The notes beneath the pieces were generated by a model. The model was not told the DNA's origin and did not search any database. It worked only from the letters and a program-made list of their open reading frames with translations. A stretch of DNA of 64,000 nt from Fimbriimonas ginsengisoli Gsoil 348 (GTDB lineage: Bacteria > Armatimonadota > Fimbriimonadia > Fimbriimonadales > Fimbriimonadaceae): positions 2,852,001 to 2,916,000 of the forward strand of contig NZ_CP007139.1 of the NCBI RefSeq assembly GCF_000724625.1, given 5' to 3'. Both the position numbers and the translations under genes were made by a program. This document shows positions 38,148 through 47,435 of the stretch, piece after piece (the first letter of the stretch is position 1; every line of letters begins with the position of its first letter).

Positions 38148-38975
38148 CTACCTCTTGGCGTCCCACTGATTCAGATCGGGATGGTTGGCGGGATCAGGGT
38201 TCGTCGCCTCGGGTTTTAGCGACTTGGCGTGTCCGTCTGCATAAACGAAGTTCGACAAGCCACTGAACTTTGCCGAAACCGATCCGGCGGGGCCGTCGGG
38301 GTACGCAGCGGTCTTACTTCGGGTTCCATCCGGAATGGAGTTCGCCCTTGTGTAGAAGTGACCGCTGAAGAAAACGCCGGGGCCGAAATTGGACAGAGGA
38401 GCGTCCCAGTTCGCGGTGTTAGGAATCTTCAGCACGTCTGAGGCATACCGCTCGCCAAGAAGGATCGTCTCGGCGGGCTTGGTCACGGACGTACTGGAGA
38501 CCGCGCCGGTCTGCTGGATCCACCCTTCGCCGGAACAAGAAATCATTCCCATCGTGCCTCGAAGCTCGAAGCCATCGCTTCCCCAGTTGCCGTGGTAGCT
38601 ATTGGCCGCGAACGAAAAGAAAACGCCCGCCCAGTCGCCGTCCGATGACGGCTTGCCCGCTCGGTCGTCGACGGGAGAGAAGAAGACGTTTACGTTCTTA
38701 ATGTAGGGCAGGTTGAACTTGACGAAGTTCACGTTTCCGGCCCAGCCGCAGTTCTCATTGCGGTCGTTCCAACTCGGCGAGGTGTTGTCGTCGCTGTCGC
38801 CGGCGTACATGATGACCGCCAAGCCCAATTGCTTGGCATTCGAGAGTTGTTGAGTCTTCTTGGCGGCAAGCTTAGCTTGAGCGAAGACAGGGAAGAGGAT
38901 GGCTGCCAAGATGGCGATGATCGCGATCACGACGAGAAGTTCGATAAGAGTAAATGCCCGAACGATTTTCTTCAT
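38148..38975 (-). CDS. Type IV prepilin-like / pseudopilin protein
   Basis: 275 residues. The signal [20 protein letters not shown] has cleavage expected after Ala7. The linker [22 protein letters not shown] and the C-terminal [11 protein letters not shown] fit the prepilin-associated H-X9-DG group, though a matching His nine residues before DG is not evident. It ends [10 protein letters not shown] three-way RNA junction lies directly upstream on the same strand. Confidence 0.9.
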   Translation of the reverse strand: MKKIVRAFTLIELLVVIAIIAILAAILFPVFAQAKLAAKKTQQLSNAKQLGLAVIMYAGDSDDNTSPSWNDRNENCGWAGNVNFVKFNLPYIKNVNVFFSPVDDRAGKPSSDGDWAGVFFSFAANSYHGNWGSDGFELRGTMGMISCSGEGWIQQTGAVSSTSVTKPAETILLGERYASDVLKIPNTANWDAPLSNFGPGVFFSGHFYTRANSIPDGTRSKTAAYPDGPAGSVSAKFSGLSNFVYADGHAKSLKPEATNPDPANHPDLNQWDAKR

Positions 38976-38991
38976 GGGGTTCCTGCTGCGG

Positions 38992-39061
38992 AGCGGAGGG
39001 GTAGCTCAACGTAGAGCTACGGTATTAGTGCGAAAGCCGAGCGCGATTCGGCCTCCGCTCA
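38992..39061 (-). promoter_or_regulatory. Three-way-junction leader of prepilin mRNA
   Basis: GAGCGGAGG (38992-39000) pairs with CCTCCGCTC (39053-39061) and encloses two hairpins. These are GTAGCTC/GAGCTAC (39002-39008 with 39015-39021) and GCCGA/TCGGC (39037-39041 with 39049-39053), joined by a 15-base linker. It lies 17 bases before the prepilin ATG, so the last stem would sit close to the ribosome site. The fold is riboswitch-like; no known class is recognised. The rest of the gap to 39278 shows no gene. Confidence 0.45.
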
Positions 39062-39278
39062 GAAAGCAGACAACCGGATCGAATCTGATCTCGACCTCCC
39101 TCAAAGTATACGGTGGCCTCCGCAGGCTCCCGCGAAGCTTGAACCTGAGGGCCGAGGATGCTACGGCGGTGGCTTTTGCACTCCCATGATAGAAGTGCTC
39201 CCCCGAAAAAGCTCTCGCAGAGGAAGTTGCGCGGACAAATGTGCTAGTTCGCCGCTCCCCCGAAGGAACAGGGCGTTT

Positions 39279-40085
39279 CTACCGGCGCCGGGTCTTTGCG
39301 ATGGGGAGACTGCCCGGTTCTGCCTCGGCGCCCCTCTGACGGATCTGGCTCGCGGTGGCCCGGTAGGCAGTGCGCAATTTCCGGCCCAGATGGCTTGCCG
39401 AACAGAATCCCGCTCCCTTTGCAACTTCGGCCACGGACAACTCGGAATGCAGTAAGAGGTACACCGCGTGCTTGAGCCGAATCGCATCTAAAACGTCTAC
39501 CGGAGTGCGCCCCAGCACCTGTCGAAAGTAGGCGTACAGCGTGGATCTCGAAATCTGGAGATCAGAAGCAACGTCCCCCATATTTATCGTTGCGTAGAAA
39601 CCCCTTCGAAAGCGGCCACATACCTCGGCAACGACGTTTCTTGCGACTTGCGTCCCCTCCTGCTCGACGGCGCAGCGTTTCATTAGGAGGTCGAGCAGAG
39701 CCGCGCAATGACGGAGGTAGGCCTCACGTTGGATTCTATTGCTGTACCACTCGTTCACGATCATCCGCAAAAGGTCGTGAAGGGGTGAACCCTCGAGGTC
39801 GTGGCCGAACTCGGGCCAACCAAGGGGCTGATCGGAGGTCAGAAGGACGTGATACAGAGAGTATTTGTCGTTCGCTAAATCGCCGTGAGGCACGCCGGGG
39901 GGATGTAGGATGAACATTCCCGGGGTCATTTCAAGCGAGCTTTTCCCTGTTCGCTCGATGACTACGCCCCGGTGTACATAGATCAGCTCCCAGGCTTTCT
40001 CATGCTTGTGAACCGGATAGTCGCCAACGCCCTCGAAGCCTCCGGCAAAAACAATTTTCGGGGGGCAAGCTTCAGTTCGACCCAT
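39279..40085 (-). CDS. AraC-family transcriptional regulator
   Basis: 268 residues. An N-terminal cupin-like sensing domain (HKHEKAWELIYVHRG, LHPPGVPHGD) is followed by the two AraC helix-turn-helix motifs, MGDVASDLQISRSTLYAYFRQ and VAEVAKGAGFCSASHLGRKL. The sensing domain suits a small sugar. The target is not obvious; it could serve the prepilin genes or something outside the cluster. Confidence 0.9.
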   Translation of the reverse strand: MGRTEACPPKIVFAGGFEGVGDYPVHKHEKAWELIYVHRGVVIERTGKSSLEMTPGMFILHPPGVPHGDLANDKYSLYHVLLTSDQPLGWPEFGHDLEGSPLHDLLRMIVNEWYSNRIQREAYLRHCAALLDLLMKRCAVEQEGTQVARNVVAEVCGRFRRGFYATINMGDVASDLQISRSTLYAYFRQVLGRTPVDVLDAIRLKHAVYLLLHSELSVAEVAKGAGFCSASHLGRKLRTAYRATASQIRQRGAEAEPGSLPIAKTRRR

Positions 40086-40528
40086 GCTTCATCGGTTTGC
40101 AGGACTGCCTGCGGATCGCGGCATTCCCGCTTGTCCCCAGTGTCCACTCAAAGACCGTCCTTTCAGTCCAACAGGTTCGCGAAAGTTTCACGTTCGTTGG
40201 GAAAATGCTCCTCCGCCGGCTTCAACGCCGGTGACGTTCGAAGGATGCTTGTCTCCGCGATCCCGCCATTCAGTGCAGCCGCCGCTGCCCATTATTCTGC
40301 CGGTTTTCCTCACCCGAGCCAGTAGCCAATCGTTGCCGGTTGCTCTTGGTCCCTTTCAACCTCGACGGAATCTCGAACGGATCAGACTCATCGTCGAAAC
40401 AAGTGCCTTTACTCGACGGCAGCGGCCATAACGCAAATTGCACCTGACTCAAAAAAACGCCCTTGTAACCCAGAGGATGGAGCTATGAAGTCAAGTAGGA
40501 TTTCAGTAGAGACTGATCGAATTACCTT
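40086..40528. other. Non-coding region between AraC gene and tRNA fragment
   Basis: No convincing gene on either strand. A CCGGC/GCCGG hairpin occurs near 40217-40233. The segment is the upstream region of the AraC gene on the left and abuts the putative attachment site on the right. Confidence 0.4.
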
Positions 40529-40578
40529 GGCGGCCTCGGAGGGACTCGAACCCCCGACGCCCTCCTTAGGACGGAGAA
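40529..40578 (-). tRNA. 3' fragment of tRNA-Arg(CCU), putative integration site
   Basis: On the minus strand this reads from the anticodon arm to an encoded CCA. The loop GTCCTAA has anticodon CCT (40571-40569) and stem TCTCC/GGAGG. Then come a variable loop, a T arm GGGGG-TTCGAGT-CCCTC, acceptor strand CGAGGCC, discriminator G and CCA (40531-40529). The matching 5' half is missing: the bases where the acceptor 5' strand should be (around 40598-40604) do not pair with CGAGGCC, and no D arm is found. This is the usual scar of an element integrated in a tRNA 3' end. The element side is to the right. Confidence 0.7.
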
Positions 40579-40856
40579 AATGCGCGTCGAGTTAGAACCT
40601 TTTTGAAGCTAACAGAGTCTCTAGATCCGTGCCAAATATGCCCTAATGACGACGTGTCTGCCTAAACTTCAGGCAGACAATCGAAGCCTAATATTGTTGC
40701 ATTGGAGTTCTCAATGGTTACTGCCTTCGTGGTCGGACGGCATATTAATGCCAGGAAAGCTTGGATTTGAATTTGATGTCTGCGGGCTTTTCTCTCACTC
40801 CGTCCTTTGAATGCTTCTGGGTGTCCTACCATCTGCCAGGGGAACATACGGATCTT
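40579..40856. other. Non-coding boundary segment
   Basis: About 280 bases between the tRNA fragment and an aldo/keto reductase remnant. It is more AT-rich than its surroundings and shows no supported gene on either strand. Confidence 0.35.
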
Positions 40857-40988
40857 CTAGAGAAGGACATATCCGAGAGCGACGCTCGCGTTACGAGATT
40901 CAACAGCCCCGTTCAGGCTTGAAACACTCATCGTACCGATGATCGGCGCAGCCACAGGTTCATTATGAAGCAGCCAACTCGCCACCAT
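40857..40988 (-). pseudogene. C-terminal fragment of an aldo/keto reductase
   Basis: Reading back from 40988 gives VASWLLHNEPVAAPIIGTMS, then a short helix and YVLL before TAG. This is the end of an AKR barrel (ALAWLLxxPxVxxPIIG followed by the last helix). An in-frame stop sits directly before the first Met and the frames further upstream are broken, so the rest of the gene is lost or decayed. It is unrelated in detail to the intact reductase at 26802. Confidence 0.55.
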
Positions 40989-41040
40989 CTAAATTCCCGA
41001 TACCACCCGCTATTTCCTGAAAATTGCGAGGTACTCGTGG

Positions 41041-43427
41041 TTATAGTCGAACGACCAAGCCATCTGAGTTGGCTTTGGCATTGAACGGAAACCGGCCGTG
41101 GTAGACGCTTTGGACGTCGGCGACGTATTTGCGTAGCCACTGCGGGGCGTCTTGGGCGTCTCCCCAGCTTAGGCCTTCTCCCTCGGCCCAGGCTTGGTCG
41201 AAAGTCGCCCTTTCCGGCGAGCGGGCGAGGTGGTCGGCCAGTCCTAGGATGGTGGACAGATTACCGAGGGCCGCGCGGGCCGCGGGGCTGCCGCCCGTCG
41301 AGTCCGGTTGGGCCAGCATGAGGAGGGAATACAGTTGCAGCAGTAGGATCGAGACCGGGACCGTTTGGCTGAGACCTCTCTGGTCGCGTTGCGCGTCCAT
41401 CGCCAAATAGAGATCGTTCAGCCTGCCCATTTGGCGCTTCACCTGAGCGAGCCGGTCGCGAAGTTCGCCGATGCTCTCCACCCGCGATTTGAGGACGCCG
41501 GGTTGAAGGGATTCGTCGGGCGAGACGCCGAGGCTCGCCCCGACAGACGCCAACTCGCGCTTCACCGCTTCGAGCGATTCGAGGCTTTCCCGCAGAGAAC
41601 GAATCGCGTCGGCGACCGCCGCGTCCCCGATTCCCACGAGGTCCGCAGGCTCGCCCGGGAGCTCGCGCACTGCGCGCTTGAGGGCCTTGAGCTGCGCTTC
41701 GCTGTCTTTCCAGTTCCCAATCCTCACCAACGCGGCATCGAACGCTTGCAGAGTCGCGGGCTGACTCACATCGAGCGCCGAGAGGAGCTCGCTAAGTTGG
41801 CTATAGACGTCTTGGACCGCCGCCACGAGATCGGATTCCGACTCGGCGGGCAACGCTAGCGCCGTCTTAAGTCTCTGAACCAGCTCCCTGTGTCCGCCTT
41901 CGGCCTGCACGACCTTATCCATGAAGCGCTTGGCCAAGCGCGTGTGCTCGTTAAAGAGCACTTCGTCGGCGAAGCTGCTCGAAAAGGTGAGCTGATCTAC
42001 CATTGCTCGCCTGTTTTCGAGGGCCTCCTTTAGGAGTCCATTGTTGGACTCAAGTTGGTTTCGCAAGCGGGTTGCCCGTTCTTCCGTGTTCTGCATCTCG
42101 GTTTTCAGTCTTTCGACTTCCTCCCGATGTTTGCCTTGCCGGTCGATTAACTCATCGACGACCCGTTTCGGAAGGTCTTTCAACTGCTCTCTCGCGACCA
42201 TTTCGTCGGCGACGAGTTTGGGTAAGTCGGTTAACCGTTGGGGAATCGACTTTTCGGGAGCCTGCCCATCCACCACGCCTACGGCCTTGGAGATCGTGGT
42301 GAGTTCGGATAGGTTGGCGATGGTTACGGTCGCCGGCGGCGCCGGCGTTGTCACCATCGCGGACTGGAGATTGGAAGGAGAGACACTCGCGCCATTGGCG
42401 GCCGATCCGCCACTCCCGCCCACGAGACCTAGCTGCTTCCTCCCCAGGGCAGAGGCAAGAGTATCGATGAACCCAGGTTCGCCCATAAGCCTGGTTTGAA
42501 TCTCGTTGAGCTTGCCGTTATTGCCAAGGTTCTTGATCTTCAGGTAGTCCTGCCCGGTCTTGAAGACGCATTCGGCCACCTCTCTTGCCTGATCTTGGGT
42601 CGTGGTCGCTCCTGCCGCATCATCGGCGACCTTGCTCGGATCGAAACCTTGACCAGCCGCATGTACCGTCTGGGTCGAAGCGATCCCGCCTTCCTGTTTT
42701 TGCCGACTCCTCCAGTACCACGCTGCGGCCGTCAGCCCCGCGCCCAGCAAGAGGCCAAGCACCGCTCCTTGCACCATCGCAAGCCATGGGATGCCTTCCT
42801 TCTTTGCGGGCGGTGGCCCCGGTTTACCCTCCACCATGTTCGCGGGTCTCGGCAATCCCCGAATCTCCACCGCCGTTTTGGGAGCACCTCCTTGGAGTCC
42901 GTTGACGAACACCACATTCGGGCTCGCGTCACCCTTGGGCAGAGTAATTTCAAGCGACCTGTCGTTCGTCGGAGGTGGAATCTGCCACAGGCTTCGTATC
43001 ACCGCAGCGAGGTCCGTCGGGCTAATCGCGGCTTCCCCCACCTCCTTCTGAACGCCTGCGATATCGAGCGAACCATTTCCGTTGAGAAGCGGGGTTCTTG
43101 CTCCACTAAAGCCGGGCGATGTACCTAAGTCGAGCTGGCCCGATACTTCGGTGCGTCGCCAAGAGCCCAAACTATTCTTCGCACTGGCCGCTTGGAACAA
43201 CTGGCCCCCCCGCTCACGTTCGCATCAGCCATCAGCGAGGAAAGGAAAGCCGCATCCGCGCCCGAACTAAGCGTCCTGCCATCCGGCAAGAGCACCAAGT
43301 GCGCCTTGGTCTCCGTATCCTCGAAGACGGCAAACGACCGGTCCTTCCCGGTGACCACGGCGTAGACCTTTTCGGCGAACGCCGCCGCGGTCAAAGCGAA
43401 TAGGAAGAGGATGACGGCAACTCTCAT
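41041..43427 (-). CDS. Membrane-anchored coiled-coil protein of the tubulin operon (frameshift in a G7 run)
   Basis: The product would be about 795 residues. It starts MRVAVILFLFALTAAAFAEK (signal peptide) at 43427. The first frame runs to a run of seven G (43211-43205). Reading must shift by one base there (equivalent to one extra G) to continue as GGGQLFQAASAKNSLG in the long downstream frame to 41041. Further on are a Pro-rich linker, one membrane helix (AMVQGAVLGLLLGAGLTAAAW), a long coiled coil (KHREEVERLKTEMQNTEERA region) and a helical C-terminal domain. Last gene of the six-gene operon. Without a shift the signal peptide is lost from the 719-residue part. Confidence 0.75.
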
Positions 43428-43432
43428 GTTCT

Positions 43433-45757
43433 TTACCCTCGGCGGAGCCGCTCGGGCCATACCTTGTCCCAGATCGCGCCTGGGAGGTTTCCAAAGGCGA
43501 CCGTGTCTACGACGGCCGTTCCTATCACGAATTTTCGACAACCGTCGGCGGGATCGCGGAAGTACTTGATGGGAAGTTGAACGCTTGTCCCCGCGGGGCC
43601 AAGGGGCGCTTCCTGAATCGGGATCCACTTAATGCGGCTGATCTCCTCCTCCCGCAAAGGTTGTGTATCCTTCACGACTCGGGTCGAGAAGCAGAAATCG
43701 TACGCGGTCGAAACGACGCCGATTCCGGGATGCGAGTCTCCGCTCACATTCAGCAAACGCAAGTTGAGCGAGTAACGCCGGCGGCCATCCGGCAGCGGCG
43801 TGTCTGCATTCGCGGGAGCAAGGAAGTAACTGCCGAACAGCGCCTCGCGGTTGACGATCCGGTGGCCCGCCGTAAAGTATCCGTACGCGCCCCGGCAGCA
43901 CGCGGTCTTCAGCGCTTCCGAGCCGATCTCCTCGATGTGGGCAAGGTCCTGCAGAAATCGCCACGCTACGTCGCCACGAGCCTCGTGGACGGCGAAGAGC
44001 GAACGCAGCCGGCTGTACAGCGGCCGAAACTGCGAGGCTTGCCCCGCCACGATCACCGTGGTCGCGCGAGGAACCACCAGAGCGTCAACCGAGGCCTGCG
44101 GCGTCCCTCCCAACTGCTGAGCATCGGACACGGGAAAGTTCGTGTCGTTCGATTGATTGGTGCTGACCATGCGTGCAAGGTCGTGGATCAGACGGTCGGC
44201 ATTTCGCTCGACGTAGTCGCTGATGTCCTTTCCCAGTTGCCCTAAACGGTCGCGCCGCGAAAGCATCACGACTCGGAGCTCGCCTTCGCTAAACGGCCTC
44301 GTACGAGGGGAGCCTTCCTCCGGAAGCACTCTTAAGGTGTCTTGGTCCTCGACGGACTCGGGAGGCTGCCAAGCCTTCAGCGACAGCTTGCTTTCGCGTA
44401 CCACTGGGGCATCCATTGGGGGAAGCGGCTTTGCCTTTCGTCGGCTCCATAAATTCCATCCCTTGCGTTCCGCCTCGGGCGCGGGGGCAAGCGTCAGGTC
44501 GCTCGCTAGCCGGACGTCTCCGAAGAATAGGGCTTCGGCAATCGCATTCCGTAACCTGCGGAGCGGTTCGAGGTCTCCTCGCTCTTCGTCCGGGAGATCC
44601 TCGTAGACGTATCTCGTTAGGCCGTCGGCGATCGACTGGACGAGCCGCTCGGTCTCCTTGCTCTCCGGAACCTCGATGTGCAGCGAATCGGAGCAAGCCG
44701 CCTTCGTTACGTTACATAATTTCTCCAACTGGTTTAGAAGCCGATTGAATACTTCACCCCGTTGGCGGGAGCTCGTACGACCGTCCTGGGCCATGCCTAA
44801 AAAGCTGACCGGGGGCCGCGCGTACTGCATCTTCGACCCGACCACGGCGAAGACCCGCCGGATCTCTTCGTCGAAGAACCGGGCGAACAAAAACGTGAGT
44901 TCGCTGCCACCCGAGCTCGTACCGGCTCTTCCCAAAATCACGGTTTTCGGCGCACGGCCACTCGGCGGAGATTGGGTGTGCAGAACGCTAAGGTCGGTGG
45001 TCCCTTTGCCGACATCGATGGTGATGTACCGTCGATGCTCCAAATTCGGATCGAGGTTCTCGGCGAACTGATGCTGCGCCCCGTAGCGAGACCAGAAAAA
45101 AGCAATCGCGTCGGACTCGGAAAGCCATTCGACGCGGCCCACGTCCACGAGCTCGCGAATCTTTTGGGTAAGCCGTTGCGCGTGGGTCACGCTGTAGACG
45201 TTCGGCACGGTCAGCACGACCATCACCCTCTTAAGGTCAACCCCTCGTAGCGGTGAGGAACGAAGCACCAGGTTTTGGATAATTTGCGCGGCGAGGTGGG
45301 TAAGGGTCTTCTCCGCCTCGAGCTGACGCCCGTCCAGATCGAGGGCCAGATTTGCGTTGTACTGAAAGAAGAGTTTGGGATTTGGAAGAAGCTCCCGATG
45401 GTTAGGAGCGGCATCGAACTTTCTGAAAAGTAGGAAGCACGTCTCCTGGTACTTATCGAGATCGATCTTGCCATCCGGTTTGACGAAGACGATCCTGCCT
45501 TCTTCATCTTCAAACTTATATTCGAGCCGGCGAAACTGAACTTTCGACTCCATTCGACAACTCGGCTGGCCCTCCTCATCGCGCAACACGAAAGCCGCGT
45601 CACCGCTGCTCGGATGGAGAGAATCGGCGTACTCCTGCAAAGGAATCATTGCCGGCAGCCCGGGAATGTCTGGCCGCCCCCAGCAGGCGGCCATGGAGTC
45701 GGAGCCTAGGTCCAAGGCCACTAGGTAGTCGTACAGAGCCGGGTCGAACAGTTCCAT
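43433..45757 (-). CDS. Hsp70/actin-fold ATPase (SrfB-like)
   Basis: 774 residues. Actin-superfamily signatures are in order: phosphate-1 loop ALDLGSDSMA (14-23); a segment VVLTVPNVYSVTHAQRLT (180-197), matching Hsp70's VPAYFNDxQR; SESDAIAFF; phosphate-2 YITIDVGKGTTDLSVL (244-259); and an adenosine-type TVIVAGQASQFRPLYSRL near 600. A long insertion and a beta-rich C-terminal region resemble SrfB-type proteins more than chaperones. No peptide-binding domain is evident. It follows the VWA membrane gene by 6 bases and precedes the coiled-coil gene by 5. It could be a filament former or a regulator of the tubulin-like partner. Confidence 0.8.
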   Translation of the reverse strand: MELFDPALYDYLVALDLGSDSMAACWGRPDIPGLPAMIPLQEYADSLHPSSGDAAFVLRDEEGQPSCRMESKVQFRRLEYKFEDEEGRIVFVKPDGKIDLDKYQETCFLLFRKFDAAPNHRELLPNPKLFFQYNANLALDLDGRQLEAEKTLTHLAAQIIQNLVLRSSPLRGVDLKRVMVVLTVPNVYSVTHAQRLTQKIRELVDVGRVEWLSESDAIAFFWSRYGAQHQFAENLDPNLEHRRYITIDVGKGTTDLSVLHTQSPPSGRAPKTVILGRAGTSSGGSELTFLFARFFDEEIRRVFAVVGSKMQYARPPVSFLGMAQDGRTSSRQRGEVFNRLLNQLEKLCNVTKAACSDSLHIEVPESKETERLVQSIADGLTRYVYEDLPDEERGDLEPLRRLRNAIAEALFFGDVRLASDLTLAPAPEAERKGWNLWSRRKAKPLPPMDAPVVRESKLSLKAWQPPESVEDQDTLRVLPEEGSPRTRPFSEGELRVVMLSRRDRLGQLGKDISDYVERNADRLIHDLARMVSTNQSNDTNFPVSDAQQLGGTPQASVDALVVPRATTVIVAGQASQFRPLYSRLRSLFAVHEARGDVAWRFLQDLAHIEEIGSEALKTACCRGAYGYFTAGHRIVNREALFGSYFLAPANADTPLPDGRRRYSLNLRLLNVSGDSHPGIGVVSTAYDFCFSTRVVKDTQPLREEEISRIKWIPIQEAPLGPAGTSVQLPIKYFRDPADGCRKFVIGTAVVDTVAFGNLPGAIWDKVWPERLRRG

Positions 45758-45763
45758 GGTTGG

Positions 45764-47416
45764 TTACGCGTTTGCGGTGAAGACGACCTGGAGTCCCGAT
45801 GACAGCGGGCCCGATCGGCAAGTGAGGTTCGCCGTTGTGGGGTTTTCGGAGGTCTGCTCCCAGACGGCGCAAATCGTTCGGCCTTTCACCCGCCGAAGCA
45901 GGGGGACTTCCTCGTCTCCGTCGATGCGCCACTTCATCGTCGCGCCGCTCGAGCATTCGAGCGATAGCCGGGCGTTTCGGTTGACGAGTTGGCGCACAAT
46001 GCGGTTGGGCAGCAAGACGGTGAGCGCCACCGTATTGGGCTCGGGAGGGAGCCAAACATGTTCGGTCGCGGAGAATCCTTGCTTTGCCAAATGTGGCAGC
46101 AGCACCGGCTGGTTCGGATACTGATCCAGCAACACCTGGACTTGCCACGCCTCAACGATCCGTCGGGTACTCCACCAAGTGCCTAGGGTGAGGATCACGA
46201 CTCCCAAGCCCCATATCCACGGGTTCTCCGTCGCCGGCACTTCGGGCAGTTGAGCGAGGTCGAACTGCTGCGGCGTAAATTGGTACGTCGTCCGCCGCAT
46301 GCCCAGTTGAGGGTCGCTTCGCGAGACGGAGACCGTCAGCCGGAGGTCCCCCAAGAACCCCCAGGGAGGGCGATTCGGGAATTGCAGACGAACGTGATCG
46401 AAAGGGCGATCAAGGTCCAGCGGCAGCGTCTGCCGTCGATCGCCGGCTTCGACTTCAACCGAGCCTTCGAACGAGTCGGCCGAGGCGAGCCAAGACGTAA
46501 ACTCCGGAGCGAGTCGGAAAGCCACTTCCGCTTCCGGGCGGTCGCTCTTGGACGAGAACCAGCGGGCGGCGGCGCTCTTGAACGGGAGCAAGGACTCCCC
46601 TTTTTGCTCCAAGGCGCTGCGCTCGCGCGCCACCACCTCTTGCAGGCTAGCCCAGACCACCGGATCCCCCTTCGTCGGGTATGCCTGCTCGTAGATCACC
46701 CCATCCGACCCGGTTCCGTCGGTAAGGCGGTATCGGTCGGCGAATCTCCGGCGCTTGGCGGCGGGGTCTTCGTTAGTCTCGCGGACGAGTCGGTCCAGCG
46801 TAACGGCTTCGGTGCTGAGGGTCGAATCGTTGACCTGGTCGTCGCTGATCAGCAGGAGGTAGGTGCGCTGAATCTCGCGCGCCTTACCCGCCCGGGCTTC
46901 CAACAGCCCATAGGTCCGCGCCCAGCTTTGGGGGCCGTACCAATAGGGAGCCAGATCGCTATTGCCAACGTAAGGCAACGACGCACGGAGCCGGAAAGGG
47001 TCGAACTTCAGGGAAAGGCGGACGTCGGCATGAATGAAGTCGTGGGGCAGCTTCGACCTTCGAAGCTGCGCCGCTAGCTCGTTTTGGTTCGGACTCGCCT
47101 TGGAATTGGTGACGACCCCGTAGCGAATGAGCGAGACATAGTCGACCCCCTTCCGGTAAGGCGGGACAGTGGGCCGCCCCTTGGCGGCCGGGAATCCATG
47201 GCGCGCGAGGTGCGCGAACACCTCCCCCTCCATCGCGTCGCGCGACGCGTTCCGCCGGCGAACAGCATCTTCGGCAGTCCCGTGGTGCATCGAGCGGGAT
47301 GCATCCACGAGGACGATGAAGTGCCGGGGTCCGGTATCGCTTTGGCCCACAGCAAGCGTCGCGGTGAGGAACACCGCGGCGACAGTCGAGGACATCCTGG
47401 ACAGGATCGATCTCAT
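45764..47416 (-). CDS. VWA-domain membrane protein of the tubulin operon
   Basis: 550 residues from the ATG at 47416, giving the signal MSSTVAAVFLTATLAVGQ. A von Willebrand A domain has the MIDAS sequence VLVDASRSM near residue 40 and a later ISDDQVNDS. After it come a beta domain, a membrane helix (PWIWGLGVVILTLGTWW) and a cytoplasmic tail of about 130 residues. The topology puts the VWA domain outside and the tail inside, next to the tubulin- and actin-like products. Start chosen to exclude overlap with the tubulin-like gene, 19 bases upstream. Confidence 0.85.
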   Translation of the reverse strand: MRSILSRMSSTVAAVFLTATLAVGQSDTGPRHFIVLVDASRSMHHGTAEDAVRRRNASRDAMEGEVFAHLARHGFPAAKGRPTVPPYRKGVDYVSLIRYGVVTNSKASPNQNELAAQLRRSKLPHDFIHADVRLSLKFDPFRLRASLPYVGNSDLAPYWYGPQSWARTYGLLEARAGKAREIQRTYLLLISDDQVNDSTLSTEAVTLDRLVRETNEDPAAKRRRFADRYRLTDGTGSDGVIYEQAYPTKGDPVVWASLQEVVARERSALEQKGESLLPFKSAAARWFSSKSDRPEAEVAFRLAPEFTSWLASADSFEGSVEVEAGDRRQTLPLDLDRPFDHVRLQFPNRPPWGFLGDLRLTVSVSRSDPQLGMRRTTYQFTPQQFDLAQLPEVPATENPWIWGLGVVILTLGTWWSTRRIVEAWQVQVLLDQYPNQPVLLPHLAKQGFSATEHVWLPPEPNTVALTVLLPNRIVRQLVNRNARLSLECSSGATMKWRIDGDEEVPLLRRVKGRTICAVWEQTSENPTTANLTCRSGPLSSGLQVVFTANA

Positions 47417-47435
47417 TAACGTAAAGCGGGATCCG

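Noticed and set aside
40662-40847. Small minus-strand frame by the tRNA fragment
   Set aside because: No family pattern, no ribosome site, and its composition is that of random intergenic sequence.
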